A stretch of DNA of 64,000 bases from Planktothricoides raciborskii GIHE-MW2 (GTDB taxonomy: Bacteria > Cyanobacteriota > Cyanobacteriia > Cyanobacteriales > Laspinemataceae), in NCBI RefSeq assembly GCF_040564635.1, contig NZ_CP159837.1, positions 1,615,001 through 1,679,000 of the forward strand. Direction: 5' to 3'. The translations under genes and the position numbers were made by a program. Under the pieces are notes generated by a model that was not told the DNA's origin, did no database searches, and saw only the letters and a list, made by a program, of their open reading frames with translations. This document shows positions 1 through 9,728 of this stretch, in pieces (position 1 is the stretch's first letter; every line of letters starts with the position of its first letter).

Positions 1-1152
1 GCAGGCAAAGAATAGTCCCCCAGCGATCGCTACATCCCGTAAACTCAGATTAACCGAGAAATACAATAGCATAATCCACCACAAAAATACGGCGGGTGCT
101 AACAATAATAGTCGGGGTAAAATGCCGGTATTTTTGACGCTATCTGTGGCAGTAAATACCCCAAAAGGATTTTTCACGGATACATTATCTTCAAATACCC
201 AAGTAAAGCGAGTCCCATTGCGTTCGTTCTTAGTTTCCGTGGGAATAATGCCACTAGCAAAGTCAGCTTTAGAGAAATTCGCCAATGCACTTAACTGAAA
301 TTTCGCCAAAGACTCTCCTTGCGAATTATAGACCCACCTTGGCCCTCCTTGGGCTTTATATCCTACCTTAAATGTGGCAGATTCACCCGCTCCTAACCGA
401 AAGGGAAAGCCATAGTCTCCGGGGTTAATTTGTGGTAATAGCTGCCCATCTTTTTCCACTTTAAAGTTTTGCAATAAAGTGTAACCGTAGGGAGGGTTAA
501 ATTCAAAGAAAAAATCTTGCGCTTGTTTGAGTTGGTTAACAAATTGATATTCCGCTTTGAAGTCTACGATATAAATGGCACTATTTTTTTTCTGCACGTC
601 AGTGCTTTGGTTGATGGTGACATCAATGTTTGAAGAAGCGATCGCCATATATCGGTTAAGAATTTGTTCCGACTCCACTTTTACCTGTTTGCCATCCACC
701 CAGTTATAGTAAAAATATGGTTCAACCACGGTGTAGCGAATTTTTGGGACAGGTTGTTCTAGGCGATCGCCTGATACTGTAGCCGCTACCTGCTGAACTC
801 GTTGCTGTTCCCAATGATGATAACGATTTGCCAAAGTGGAACAAAGAAAAAATCCCCCCGTAACCAAAATCAAAACCAGTACCAGATGAGGAAATTTATC
901 TAATATTCGGAAATAATTTTCCACCCATTGTTGCAGAGAAAGGGTCGGTTCTTCCGGCGCTTCGCGCAGCGATCCGCTCTCGCGGAATCGCCGTTTTATG
1001 GAAAAATTAATCACAGCAATGACCAACCCCAAAAATGCCATAAAAATGGCTAAATTTAAGGAAATTTTCATAATTTGTGACCCAAATTCCATCAATTCAT
1101 TCGGATGGGTCAAATCTGGCAAATTAGGAATCCCTTGAAAATCTGAATACAT
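1..1152 (-). CDS. Membrane protein of unknown function, C-terminus cut by window edge
   Basis: The frame is open for 384 codons from ATG at 1152 to the left edge, so the end of the gene lies outside. Visible layout: a short N-terminus, a membrane segment at about residues 27-47 (LNLAIFMAFLGLVIAVINF), a basic linker, a second hydrophobic segment at about 87-103 (FPHLVLVLILVTGGFFL), then about 225 residues of soluble, beta-rich character, then a hydrophobic stretch starting near residue 350 (LPRLLLLAPAVFLWWIML). This fits a membrane-anchored protein with a large extracytoplasmic domain followed by a C-terminal membrane bundle. I do not recognise the family. The linker at about residues 50-66 is encoded by a GC-rich palindromic repeat (about 949-996) of a kind seen between genes elsewhere here, so it looks like an in-frame repeat insertion. 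Confidence 0.8.
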   Translation of the reverse strand, partial: MYSDFQGIPNLPDLTHPNELMEFGSQIMKISLNLAIFMAFLGLVIAVINFSIKRRFRESGSLREAPEEPTLSLQQWVENYFRILDKFPHLVLVLILVTGGFFLCSTLANRYHHWEQQRVQQVAATVSGDRLEQPVPKIRYTVVEPYFYYNWVDGKQVKVESEQILNRYMAIASSNIDVTINQSTDVQKKNSAIYIVDFKAEYQFVNQLKQAQDFFFEFNPPYGYTLLQNFKVEKDGQLLPQINPGDYGFPFRLGAGESATFKVGYKAQGGPRWVYNSQGESLAKFQLSALANFSKADFASGIIPTETKNERNGTRFTWVFEDNVSVKNPFGVFTATDSVKNTGILPRLLLLAPAVFLWWIMLLYFSVNLSLRDVAIAGGLFFAC

Positions 1153-1238
1153 AATCAGACGCCTCGCAGTTCTTTAATCATGGCGATGACTGATATATTC
1201 TAGACTTTTGGCAAAATATCGGGAGGTTTGGGTGTGGG

Positions 1239-1400
1239 GGAAAACAATTAACAATTGATAATTGACAATTGACAATTAAATAGATCAATTATCAATTATC
1301 AATTATCAATTATCAATTACACCCCAACCAACCAACCAACAACAACCAACAAACAACAAACAACCAACAACCAACAACCAACAACCAACAACCAACAAAA
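1239..1400. repeat. AT-rich inverted repeats followed by a CAAC tract
   Basis: From about 1243 to 1319 the motif caattatcaatt and its complement recur on both strands, able to fold into alternative hairpins. From about 1325 to 1399 an accaacaaccaacaa tract runs almost to the start codon of the next gene. Similar CAAC tracts flank several genes here (16079-16130, 45040-45172, 45290-45360, 48625-48860). Confidence 0.85.
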
Positions 1401-1403
1401 AAT

Positions 1404-2444
1404 ATGCAAAAAAACCTGAAACAAATCATCAATGAAATGCCCAAAGCAGAACTACATCTGCACCTAGAAGCAACCCCCCACTGGTCAAGTATTCGCCAAG
1501 CATTTGCTCGACATTACGGAGAAACCTTGCCAGAAATTTCTCCTTTGTATCATCCTGAATTTAGATTTAATAATTTTCAAGAATTCCTCAATGGCTTTAC
1601 CAGTTATATTCACCCGTGGTTACGCACCCCCAATGGCTATGCAGAATTAATCGATGCGGCGATTGACTCTTTAATTCAACAAAATATTCGCTATGTGGAA
1701 CTAAATTTTAGTATCTTAAGTATTCAGCGAGTTAATCATAACCTTGAAGAGGTTTTATTTTTATTAGAAAATGCAATAAATCGAGCTAATCAACAAGGTT
1801 TTATGATTAAATTAATTGCGGGTATTAGTCGGAATAAACCACCAGAAATAGCCAGTAAAATTGTCAAGCAATTACTTAATTATTCTATAATTTCAGGGTT
1901 CGATCTTCATGGGTTTGAAACCCCAGAAACTCGCGCTGATTTATTCCGAGAGGCTTTTGAACTAGCCCAAGCAGCAGGCAAAAAAATCAAAGCCCATGCG
2001 GGAGAAATGGATAGACCTGCAAGTATTCGGGCGGCGGTGACAGGGTTAGGGGTGACTCAAATTGGTCACGGCACTTCGGCTATGGAAGATGCGGAGTTAA
2101 TCCAGTTATTAATTGAGCGAGATATTGTGTTAGAAATGTGTCCGAGTTCTAACGAAAAGTTAGGCAATATTCAGCGGTATGATGACCATCCGATTTTAGC
2201 CTTAGATGCGGTTGGGGTTGCTGTCACCGTGAACTCGGACGATCCGAGTTTATTTGGAGTTCATTTAACTGATGAAATGGTGCGATTAGTGACAGAAAGA
2301 GGTGTGGCGATCGCAGATTTAGTGCGTTGGACTCGTAACGCTTTTAATTGTGCGATCGCCGATGCTGACTCGCGGCATGAATTGCATCGTCAATTAGATA
2401 CCTGGGCAGCAGCTTATCAGAATTTCCAGCCTATAAGTAGGTGA
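1404..2444 (+). CDS. add: Adenosine deaminase family protein
   Basis: A 346-residue amidohydrolase-fold purine deaminase. Seen: HLHLE at residues 18-22 (metal-binding HxH; the family norm is HxHLDG, so the D-G is replaced by E-A), KAHAGE near 195-200 (second metal His and catalytic Glu), IGHG near 220, CPSSN near 246 and NSDDPSLF near 275 with the metal-binding Asp pair. All catalytic elements are therefore present. The family hydrolyses adenosine or related purines to inosine products and ammonia in the cytoplasm. The HLHLE variant means adenine or aminodeoxyfutalosine cannot be excluded as substrate. The start is the first ATG after a CAAC repeat tract; no strong ribosome binding site is visible. 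It converges with hypE. Confidence 0.88.
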   Translation: MQKNLKQIINEMPKAELHLHLEATPHWSSIRQAFARHYGETLPEISPLYHPEFRFNNFQEFLNGFTSYIHPWLRTPNGYAELIDAAIDSLIQQNIRYVELNFSILSIQRVNHNLEEVLFLLENAINRANQQGFMIKLIAGISRNKPPEIASKIVKQLLNYSIISGFDLHGFETPETRADLFREAFELAQAAGKKIKAHAGEMDRPASIRAAVTGLGVTQIGHGTSAMEDAELIQLLIERDIVLEMCPSSNEKLGNIQRYDDHPILALDAVGVAVTVNSDDPSLFGVHLTDEMVRLVTERGVAIADLVRWTRNAFNCAIADADSRHELHRQLDTWAAAYQNFQPISR

Positions 2445-2487
2445 ACATAATTAATTGCACTTTTTGTTCCCCGCCGATAGGCTTTGG

Positions 2488-2519
2488 ATTCCCGCCTTCG
2501 CGGGAATGACAGGTTTTTT
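2488..2519. terminator. Hairpin between convergent add and hypE
   Basis: attcccg (2488-2494) pairs with cgggaat (2501-2507) around a cctccg-like loop, and a run of T follows at 2514-2519. It lies between two convergent genes and could end add transcription. The sequence also matches the common tcccgccttcgcggga dispersed palindrome type, so it may be a repeat doing terminator duty. Confidence 0.45.
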
Positions 2520-2571
2520 CTGATATGGTCTGTGGTGCATTTATTTCTGCCCGACTACTTACAGCCTTGAT

Positions 2572-3615
2572 TTAGCAAATTCGGGGAAGCTGTTCGCCAC
2601 TGAGCATATCCAGAATCCGTTGAGCACCAATTCTACTTTTCAGCTTCACCAAAGAATTCGCGGTTGCACTCACGGAACCAATTTGACTGGCATTGATTCC
2701 CAAGGGGTGCGATCGCATAATTTCCAAAGCTTTCTGGGCATCCGCAGGGGCGACAAAAGCCACAAATCTTCCTTCATTGGCCACATAAAGGGGGTCAAAT
2801 CCTAACAATTCACAAGCCCCTTGCACATCTTCCCGCACCGGAATCGCCAATTCATCAATAGAAATCTCAAAACCTGCCGCCTCAGCAATTTCATTTAAAG
2901 TGCTGGCTAAACCCCCGCGAGTCAAATCTCGCAAACAATGAATTTCAATGCCCGCTTGTAAAAGTTGACCAACTAAATCCGCAACCGGGGCAGAATCACT
3001 TTCGATCTCGGTTTCAAAATCCAATCCTTCCCGCAGGGCCATAATCGCGATGCCATGCCGTCCCAGGTCGCCATTCACTAATAAAATATCCCCTGGTTGC
3101 ACGGAACCGGGCGCGATCGCCAGGGAATGTTCAACAATTCCCACCCCTGCGGTATTGATAAAAATTCCGTCCCCTTTACCTTTGTCAACCACTTTGGTAT
3201 CGCCAGTAACAATCTTCACCCCAGCATTTTCGGCCGCTTGCTGCATCGATTGGACAATCCGCCAGAGGGTTTCCATAGGGAGTCCTTCTTCTAAAATCAA
3301 CCCAACGGTTAAATAAAGCGGACGGGCTCCAGCCATCGCCAAATCATTCACCGTGCCGTGAATGGCTAATGAACCAATATCCCCTCCGGGAAAAAATAGC
3401 GGACGCACCACATAGGAGTCCGTGGTCATGGCTATTTTCTGGGTGGGCAGAGTCAACACAGTGGCGTCATGGGGAATGTGGCTATCATCCCCAAAGGTGG
3501 AGATAAACATCTTTTCAATTAATTGATGCATCAGCTTACCACCGCCCCCGTGGGCTAAGAGGATATGAGGATATTGCTGAATCGGAATCGGACAGGTGCG
3601 GGTGTACTCTGGCAT
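2572..3615 (-). CDS. hypE: Hydrogenase maturation carbamoyl dehydratase HypE
   Basis: A 347-residue protein of the PurM/AIR-synthase-like family. HypE dehydrates the carbamoyl group received from HypF on its C-terminal Cys, giving the thiocyanate that supplies the cyanide ligands of [NiFe]-hydrogenase. Seen: HGGGGKLM near residues 22-29, the phosphate/ATP region with DSYVV and [21 protein letters not shown] near 137-147, [12 protein letters not shown] near 228-239, and the essential terminal Cys347 in the PRIC ending. Length is normal. hypC lies about 1.3 kb away on the other strand; no other hyp or hydrogenase structural genes are in the window. Confidence 0.95.
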   Translation of the reverse strand: MPEYTRTCPIPIQQYPHILLAHGGGGKLMHQLIEKMFISTFGDDSHIPHDATVLTLPTQKIAMTTDSYVVRPLFFPGGDIGSLAIHGTVNDLAMAGARPLYLTVGLILEEGLPMETLWRIVQSMQQAAENAGVKIVTGDTKVVDKGKGDGIFINTAGVGIVEHSLAIAPGSVQPGDILLVNGDLGRHGIAIMALREGLDFETEIESDSAPVADLVGQLLQAGIEIHCLRDLTRGGLASTLNEIAEAAGFEISIDELAIPVREDVQGACELLGFDPLYVANEGRFVAFVAPADAQKALEIMRSHPLGINASQIGSVSATANSLVKLKSRIGAQRILDMLSGEQLPRIC

Positions 3616-4115
3616 ATATATCTGTATCTATATAAATAGATATATTTATCTTGGTATTAGGTTGGCAATACTCAGTCCCAAATTTTAACCCTTGGATTGC
3701 CGATTATTCACAATTGCGTCAGTGAGCGATCGCATCTTTCCCATTAGGGCAAGAAACTTACCCCAAGTCCAGGGGATCGAGTCCAGGTGCGACTCCCTAC
3801 GGGACGCTTCGCGAACGCACTTCGCAGCAATTGTTAAAAAAAATCAACGAGTCAAAGTCAAAAACACCATTGGACTTAGAATTGTATCGAGTACAACATC
3901 TCTTTTTGCACAGAGATTTTGACCTGATGCAACTTGTCGATCGGAAAATCTGAATTTAATAACTTCAAACCCTTTGCTGTTAAAGGTTCCCAGTTTTCCC
4001 ACCCCAGCTTCCACCAGGGATATGGCTTAGAATTGACAGTGATAGTTAGGTCAAGCTCAAGGGTCAAAAGCTTTCAATCTAATATTCGCGAATCATTTAA
4101 TGGAGAAGGAAAATA
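3616..4115. other. Intergenic, 500 bp, promoter of hypE plus a palindromic repeat
   Basis: Next to hypE there is an AT-rich tatatctgtatctatataaa stretch (3614-3633) suitable for a promoter region. At about 3797-3832 there is a GC-rich repeat (ctacgggacgcttcgcgaac...) typical of dispersed palindromes in large cyanobacterial genomes. Open frames here lack any recognisable protein character. I see no RNA gene. Confidence 0.5.
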
Positions 4116-4340
4116 ATGATGATTCCATCCGTTCGATACTCCATCGATGTGATTAAGGAAGAAGTCCGCGATTTGGTTAACAAAAAATTAATCAGCCGTC
4201 GGCAGTCAATTTACAATATTTGTCAATATATCCCGGTTAGAGAATGGCAAGAGGTGGAGAGAGAGTTAGAAAATCACGGATTTTTACTCAGAGATAGAAT
4301 TATTGACCTAATGGGTCGAGAAGATTGGTACGAAGACTAA
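4116..4340 (+). CDS. Small cyanobacterial protein, DUF4327-like
   Basis: A 74-residue acidic/basic soluble protein. The pattern RYSIDVIKEEVRDLV...RQSIYNICQYIPVREW...LENHGFLLRDRI..LMGREDW matches my memory of the DUF4327 family, small cyanobacterial proteins without known function. A purine-rich gagaaggaaaat precedes the ATG-ATG start and supplies a ribosome binding site; the second ATG (4119) is equally possible. It lies between hypE and hypC on the hypC strand, but 560 bp before hypC, so co-transcription is uncertain. Confidence 0.75.
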   Translation: MMIPSVRYSIDVIKEEVRDLVNKKLISRRQSIYNICQYIPVREWQEVERELENHGFLLRDRIIDLMGREDWYED

Positions 4341-4906
4341 CTCAAGACTAACTCAAGACTTAACTCAAGGCTATTGTGAATTAGTCACAACCATCAAGGG
4401 GTGTGGGGCAGGACAATCATTATCAGGAAAAAAATCCCCGATGACGGGTTCACCAATCAAATATACTCATCAAGTCAAACCCGCAAAGTTTGGCTATTTT
4501 TATTTTAGGTTATTTAAGGCAGTTTATTTAGGGCGATTTCCCGCAATCCCATCCCCAAATCCAGCCAAACAAAATATAGACCAATCTGGCAAATATAAGC
4601 AAATATAAAATTAATCGGAAATTTTAGCCATATTTCTAGACCCAATGCTAAAATAAAGTAGCGTCTCTCCTGGAAGCGATCGCTCCTAATTTAATTAACC
4701 CAACCCAGTCACCTGAACCCTCATATTTTCACCCTGACCTCCGCTCTGCCCGGTAGTTAATCTATTGGGGATGGCGCTATCTGATGCGCTATCTGATGCG
4801 CTATCTAAAGAATATATTCAAGAGAGATTAAGTTATTTTGGAAATAAATATCACAAAAATTTATTTCCAACTTACAACATTTAACCAAGAAAACAACGAG
4901 AAAATT
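4341..4906. other. Intergenic, about 565 bp, upstream of hypC
   Basis: It contains a short tandem array of gatgcgctatct (about 4772-4808) and A/T-rich sequence near hypC. An in-frame extension of hypC upstream to 4838 exists but starts at a non-ATG codon and adds residues not typical of HypC. I see no gene or RNA. Confidence 0.4.
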
Positions 4907-5134
4907 ATGTGTTTAGCTGTACCAGGGAAAATTATCAGTATTACCGGGGAAGATCCACTAATGCGTTCTGGGAAAGTCAGCTTTGGTGGGGTTCTCAAAA
5001 ATGTCAGTCTGGCTTATGTTCCTCAAGCGAAAGTCGGAGATTATGCTATTATTCATGTAGGCTTCGCCATTAGTCTCATCGATGAAGAAGAAGCTCAACA
5101 AACTTTAGACGACTTAAAAAAACTAGCCAGTTAA
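4907..5134 (+). CDS. hypC: Hydrogenase maturation chaperone HypC
   Basis: A 75-residue HypC/HupF family protein. It begins with the diagnostic MCLAVPGKI, in which Cys2 binds the iron of the Fe(CN)2CO precursor and contacts HypD and the hydrogenase large-subunit precursor. The rest (G.V...SLAYVP.AKVGDYAIIHVGFAI..IDEEEAQQTL) is the usual small beta-barrel plus C-terminal helix. ATG at 4907 is chosen because Cys2 must follow the initiator Met; a longer frame upstream would bury it. An acgagaaaa stretch offers a weak ribosome binding site. With hypE it supplies two of the six usual hyp functions. Confidence 0.95.
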   Translation: MCLAVPGKIISITGEDPLMRSGKVSFGGVLKNVSLAYVPQAKVGDYAIIHVGFAISLIDEEEAQQTLDDLKKLAS

Positions 5135-5994
5135 CCCATCAAGTTTAAGCAATGGTAAAGGTTAGATAATTTTTGATTAAGATTAGATCAAAAAATGCTC
5201 TTAGGCATTATCCGCGATCCCAAACTGGTTTAGGGCTAAATTTGCCTGGTTTTAGCCGCGATCGCGATCGGGGGAAAGTAGAGCCGTAAATCAGTCGTAA
5301 ATCAAGATTTACTCACAAGATGCCTAAGTCAGCGAGACTGATCAAAATATTTTCCAGACTGGCAGGCAAACAAGCAGGGAAACAAGCAGGTAAACACCAG
5401 GAAAACGGGTAAATTTCCCTTTTCCTGGATTTTCATCGGTTCTAGATGCCCATTGAATATTCACAAATATTAATATTAATATTAATATTAATATTTTCTC
5501 AGCAATTTCTCTCAAACCCAGGGATCCCAACAATCTCATCATTTTTTGGGCAATGGGGTCAGACTGAACCACGGGAAAGATTCATATTTCTTAACAAAAA
5601 CCGATCATAATTGAAGAATCATTAGAAAACATTAAATTTCTCGGAAAATCCCCAAATCAGTTATAGAATAATAAAAGTAAGAACTATGGAGTGGGAGTTG
5701 TCCATAAAAATATCTCTAACGCCCTTAAAAAAATAAGAAATTGCCTGATTCACGCGCCCAACAAGCCCAATAAATTTAAAAACAAAATCACCGATAAATC
5801 GGGTGAATCTGAATCAGGGAAATAAACCGGGAATATGTAACCTTTACAGTCCCACCACAATCGGTCGTTTTTCACAAGATTCATTGGGGCAAATTCAACA
5901 TAAATACCCAAAAAATATCCAAAAAAAGCCCCAGAACTCAACAGACAGATCGACCCAAAAATTCTGAGAGACTCACAATCAAGTTGAAATAAGT
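5135..5994. other. Intergenic, 860 bp, upstream of nifJ
   Basis: Notable features are an imperfect aagcag(g)(g/t)aaac repeat (5367-5400), a perfect taatat repeat (about 5466-5496) and a HIP1-like gatcgcgatcg (5258-5270). The 250 bp before nifJ are A/T-rich with runs of A. The nifJ promoter must lie here, but I cannot place it. No protein-like frame or RNA gene is recognised. Confidence 0.4.
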
Positions 5995-8900
5995 ATGACT
6001 ACACGAACTTATGCAACCCTAGACGGGAACGAGGCAGTCGCCCGCGTTGCCTACAAGCTTAATGAAGTGATTGCCATTTATCCCATCACACCCTCCTCAC
6101 CAATGGGTGAATGGGCCGATGATTGGATGTCACAAGGTCGTCCCAACTTATGGGGCACTATTCCCACGGTGATGGAAATGCAATCCGAAGCCGGGGCAGC
6201 GGGAACCGTTCACGGTGCCTTGCAAGGCGGGGCAATGACTACCACCTTCACCGCATCTCAGGGATTATTATTAATGATCCCCAACTTGTACAAGATTGCC
6301 GGTGAACTGACCAGCGCGGTGATCCATGTGGCGGCGCGATCGCTTGCGGCCCAAGGGCTGTCAATTTTCGGCGATCACAGCGACGTGATGGCAGTGCGGG
6401 CAACGGGAATTGCCCTGCTGAGTTCCGGTTCGGTACAAGAAGCCCAAGACATGGCTTTAATTGCCCAAGCCGCAACTTTAGAATCGCGGGTGCCTTTTAT
6501 TCACTTCTTTGAAGGCTTCCGCATTTCCCACGAAGTGCAAAAAGTGGAACTGCTCGACGAGAGCGTTCTGCGGGCAATGATTGATGATGATTTGGTATTA
6601 GCTCACCGGGCCCGTGGCATGACCCCAGACCGTCCCGTGTTGCGCGGTACGGCTCAAAACCCGGATATCTATTTCCAAGCCCGTGAAACTGTCAACCCGT
6701 TCTACGATGCTTGTCCCGATATTGTCCAGAAAGCAATGGACAAATTTGCGGAACTAACCGGGCGTCAATATAAGATTTATCAGTATGAAGGCGCACCCGA
6801 TGCCGACCGTGTGATTGTGGTGATGGGTTGCGGTGGGGAAACCACTCACGAATTGGTGGATTATTTAACCGCTAAAGGCGAAAAAGTTGGTGTGCTGAAA
6901 GTGCGTTTGTATCGCCCGTTAGACGCCCAACGGTTAGTAGCTGAACTGCCAAAAACCGTCAAGAAAATTGCCGTGCTCGATCGCACCAAAGAACCAGGAT
7001 CTGCTGGAGAACCCCTCTATTTAGATGTGGTGACTGCCCTGAACGAAGCATGGGAAGGCCCAATGCCCAAAGTGGTTGGCGGTCGCTATGGTCTATCTTC
7101 TAAAGAATTTAACGCGGCGATGGCCAAAGGGGTATTTGATAATTTGGCCCAAGATAAGCCAAAGAATCATTTCACCATTGGCATTAACGACGACCTCGGC
7201 CATACTTCCATTGCTTATGACCCGAAATTCTCCGTAGAACCGGATAACGTGGTCAAGGCTATGTTCTACGGTTTGGGGGCTGATGGCACCGTTGGGGCCA
7301 ACAAAAACTCGATTAAGATTATTGGGGAAGAAACCGATAATTACGCTCAAGGTTATTTCGTCTATGACTCCAAGAAATCTGGGGCAATGACGGTTTCTCA
7401 CTTGCGCTTTGGCCCGAATCCGATTCGCTCTATTTACCTCATTGAACAAGCCAATTTTGTCGGCTGTCACCAGTGGATTTTCCTGGAAAAATTTGATGTC
7501 TTACGCTCCGCTGGTCAAGGGGCAACCTTCCTGCTGAATAGTCCGTTTGGACCCGATGAAGTGTGGGATCAATTACCCATTGAAGTCCAAGAAGATATTG
7601 TTCGCAAGAATCTGAAATTATTCGTCATTAATGCCAACAAAGTTGCCCGTGAAAATGGCATGGCCGGACGGATTAATACGATTATGCAGGTGTGCTTCTT
7701 TGCCCTGTCCAATGTGTTGCCACGGGAAGAGGCGATCGCGCAAATCAAGAAAGCGATTAAAAAGACCTACGGCAAGAAAGGGGAAGAAATCGTCCGAGTC
7801 AACCTGCAAGCGGTTGACAACACCCTGGACAACCTATTTGAAGTCAATATCGGTGATGTCACCAGCACCATCAAACGTCCCCCGGCAGTTTCGCCTCTCG
7901 CCCCAGATTTTGTGCGCGAAGTCGAAGCCAAAATGCTGATCAAAGAAGGGGAAGACCTGCCCGTGAGTGCTTTACCTTGCGACGGCACCTATCCCACCGG
8001 CACCGCTAAATGGGAAAAACGCAACCTGGCGGAAGAAATTCCCGTTTGGGATCCAGATGTTTGCGTCCAATGTGGCAAGTGCATCATGGTTTGCCCCCAC
8101 GCGGTGATTCGCGGCAAAGCTTACGATGAAAGCCAGTTAGCTAATGCCCCGGCCACCTTTAAGTTCACAGATACTAAAGATAAAGACTTTGCCGGAACCA
8201 AGTTCACCATCCAGGTAGCCCCAGAAGATTGCACGGGATGCGGTATTTGTGTGGATGTTTGCCCTGCGAAGAATAAGGCGCAACCTTCCCGCAAGGCGAT
8301 TAACATGGCAGAGCAGTTGCCCTTGCGTCAACCAGAGGCGGAAAACTGGGAATTCTTCTTGAAGTTGCCCAATCCCGATCGCCAACAACTGCATATCGAT
8401 CGCATTCGCCAACAACAATGGCAAGAACCCTTATTTGAGTTCTCTGGTGCTTGTGCCGGTTGTGGGGAAACTCCTTATGTGAAATTAATTTCCCAATTAT
8501 TTGGCGATCGCATGATTGTCGCCAACGCCACCGGCTGCTCCTCCATTTACGGCGGCAACCTGCCCACCACCCCCTGGGCGCAAAACGCAGACGGACGTGG
8601 CCCAACCTGGTCGAACAGCTTATTTGAAGATAACGCCGAATTTGGCCTGGGCTTCCGCCTAACCGTCAACAAATTTGCCCAATTTGCCGGGGAATTATTA
8701 GTCAAACTCGGTGGTGAAGTGGGAGATAATCTCGTCCGGGATATCCTCAACAACACCCAAAAATCTGAAGCGGACATCTGGGAACAACGGGAACGAGTAG
8801 CCGCCCTGAAAGAAAAACTGCAACAAATCAATTCTCCCGACGCCAAACAGCTTCTCAGTTTAGCGGATTATCTAGTCAAGAAATCCGTCTGGATTCTCGG

Positions 8901-9555
8901 TGGTGACGGCTGGGCTTATGATATTGGCTACGGTGGTTTAGACCATGTACTCGCCAGTGGCCATAACGTGAATGTTCTGGTCATGGATACGGAAGTTTAT
9001 TCCAATACCGGCGGACAATCTTCTAAAGCCACTCCTCGCGGCGCTGTGGCCAAGTTTGCCGCTGGTGGCAAACCCAGTCCCAAGAAAGACCTGGGCATGA
9101 TGATGATGACCTACGGCAATATCTATGTAGCATCGGTGGCTATGGGGGCACGGGATGAACATACCCTGAAAGCATTCATCGAAGCGGAAGCTTATGATGG
9201 CCCGTCGATTATTATTGCCTACAGCCATTGCATCGCTCACGGCATTAACATGACCACCGCTATGAGTCACCAGAAAGAAGTGGTAGAAAGCGGACGCTGG
9301 TTGCTGTATCGCTATAATCCAGCCCTGAAAGAACAAGGACTCAACCCACTGCAATTGGATAGCCGTTCACCCAAGAAGAAAGTGGCCGATTCTTTGTTGC
9401 AAGAAAACCGCTTCAAGATGCTGACTAAGAGCAAGCCCGAAGCCGCTAAAGTCCTGCAAAAACAAGCCCAACAAGACGTGGACGATCGCTGGAAAGTTTA
9501 TGAATATCTAGCATCCCGGTCTTTGGAAAATGGTAACGGTAACGGACATCAGTAG
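5995..9555 (+). CDS. nifJ: Pyruvate:ferredoxin (flavodoxin) oxidoreductase
   Basis: A 1186-residue single-chain PFOR that converts pyruvate and CoA to acetyl-CoA and CO2 while reducing ferredoxin or flavodoxin. Domains in order: pyruvate-binding domain I with PITPSSPMGEWAD near 31-43; domain II to about 400; CoA-interacting and EKR-type region; two [4Fe-4S] motifs, CVQCGKCIMVCPH near 688-700 and CTGCGICVDVCPA near 746-758; then the TPP domain with CAGCGETPY near 819 and GDGWAYDIGYGG near 969-980. The full length is normal and all cluster Cys are present. In cyanobacteria the enzyme serves fermentation and low-redox growth, and supplies electrons to nitrogenase in some strains; no nif genes are in this window. 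Two genes on the same strand follow, each behind an agaaaccggg hairpin repeat. Confidence 0.97.
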   Translation: MTTRTYATLDGNEAVARVAYKLNEVIAIYPITPSSPMGEWADDWMSQGRPNLWGTIPTVMEMQSEAGAAGTVHGALQGGAMTTTFTASQGLLLMIPNLYKIAGELTSAVIHVAARSLAAQGLSIFGDHSDVMAVRATGIALLSSGSVQEAQDMALIAQAATLESRVPFIHFFEGFRISHEVQKVELLDESVLRAMIDDDLVLAHRARGMTPDRPVLRGTAQNPDIYFQARETVNPFYDACPDIVQKAMDKFAELTGRQYKIYQYEGAPDADRVIVVMGCGGETTHELVDYLTAKGEKVGVLKVRLYRPLDAQRLVAELPKTVKKIAVLDRTKEPGSAGEPLYLDVVTALNEAWEGPMPKVVGGRYGLSSKEFNAAMAKGVFDNLAQDKPKNHFTIGINDDLGHTSIAYDPKFSVEPDNVVKAMFYGLGADGTVGANKNSIKIIGEETDNYAQGYFVYDSKKSGAMTVSHLRFGPNPIRSIYLIEQANFVGCHQWIFLEKFDVLRSAGQGATFLLNSPFGPDEVWDQLPIEVQEDIVRKNLKLFVINANKVARENGMAGRINTIMQVCFFALSNVLPREEAIAQIKKAIKKTYGKKGEEIVRVNLQAVDNTLDNLFEVNIGDVTSTIKRPPAVSPLAPDFVREVEAKMLIKEGEDLPVSALPCDGTYPTGTAKWEKRNLAEEIPVWDPDVCVQCGKCIMVCPHAVIRGKAYDESQLANAPATFKFTDTKDKDFAGTKFTIQVAPEDCTGCGICVDVCPAKNKAQPSRKAINMAEQLPLRQPEAENWEFFLKLPNPDRQQLHIDRIRQQQWQEPLFEFSGACAGCGETPYVKLISQLFGDRMIVANATGCSSIYGGNLPTTPWAQNADGRGPTWSNSLFEDNAEFGLGFRLTVNKFAQFAGELLVKLGGEVGDNLVRDILNNTQKSEADIWEQRERVAALKEKLQQINSPDAKQLLSLADYLVKKSVWILGGDGWAYDIGYGGLDHVLASGHNVNVLVMDTEVYSNTGGQSSKATPRGAVAKFAAGGKPSPKKDLGMMMMTYGNIYVASVAMGARDEHTLKAFIEAEAYDGPSIIIAYSHCIAHGINMTTAMSHQKEVVESGRWLLYRYNPALKEQGLNPLQLDSRSPKKKVADSLLQENRFKMLTKSKPEAAKVLQKQAQQDVDDRWKVYEYLASRSLENGNGNGHQ

Positions 9556-9638
9556 TGGTTGTTAAGTGATGTTGTTTGTTGGAAAGTTGTTTGTTGTTTG
9601 TTATTTGATGACACCAATAACGAAGAACGAAGAACGAA

Positions 9639-9715
9639 GGGTTCAGAAACCGGGTTTTTATCCCACATCTTGCTTAACCAACAAAACGTATCGAAAAAAC
9701 CCGGTTTCTTTTCAA
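9639..9715 (+). repeat. 77 bp hairpin repeat, copy 1, between nifJ and SMP-30-like gene
   Basis: Arms cagaaaccgggttttt and aaaaaacccggtttctt enclose a conserved middle (ccacatcttgcttaaccaac...). An almost identical copy lies at 10741-10818. The outer arm plus ctttt looks like a terminator for nifJ, yet the repeat ends only 13 nt before the next start codon. Confidence 0.9.
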
Positions 9716-9728
9716 TAACCCAAAAACT

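Noticed and set aside
3692-3922. 76-codon frame upstream of the DUF4327-like gene
   Set aside because: It crosses a GC-rich palindromic repeat and has no recognisable protein character or ribosome binding site.
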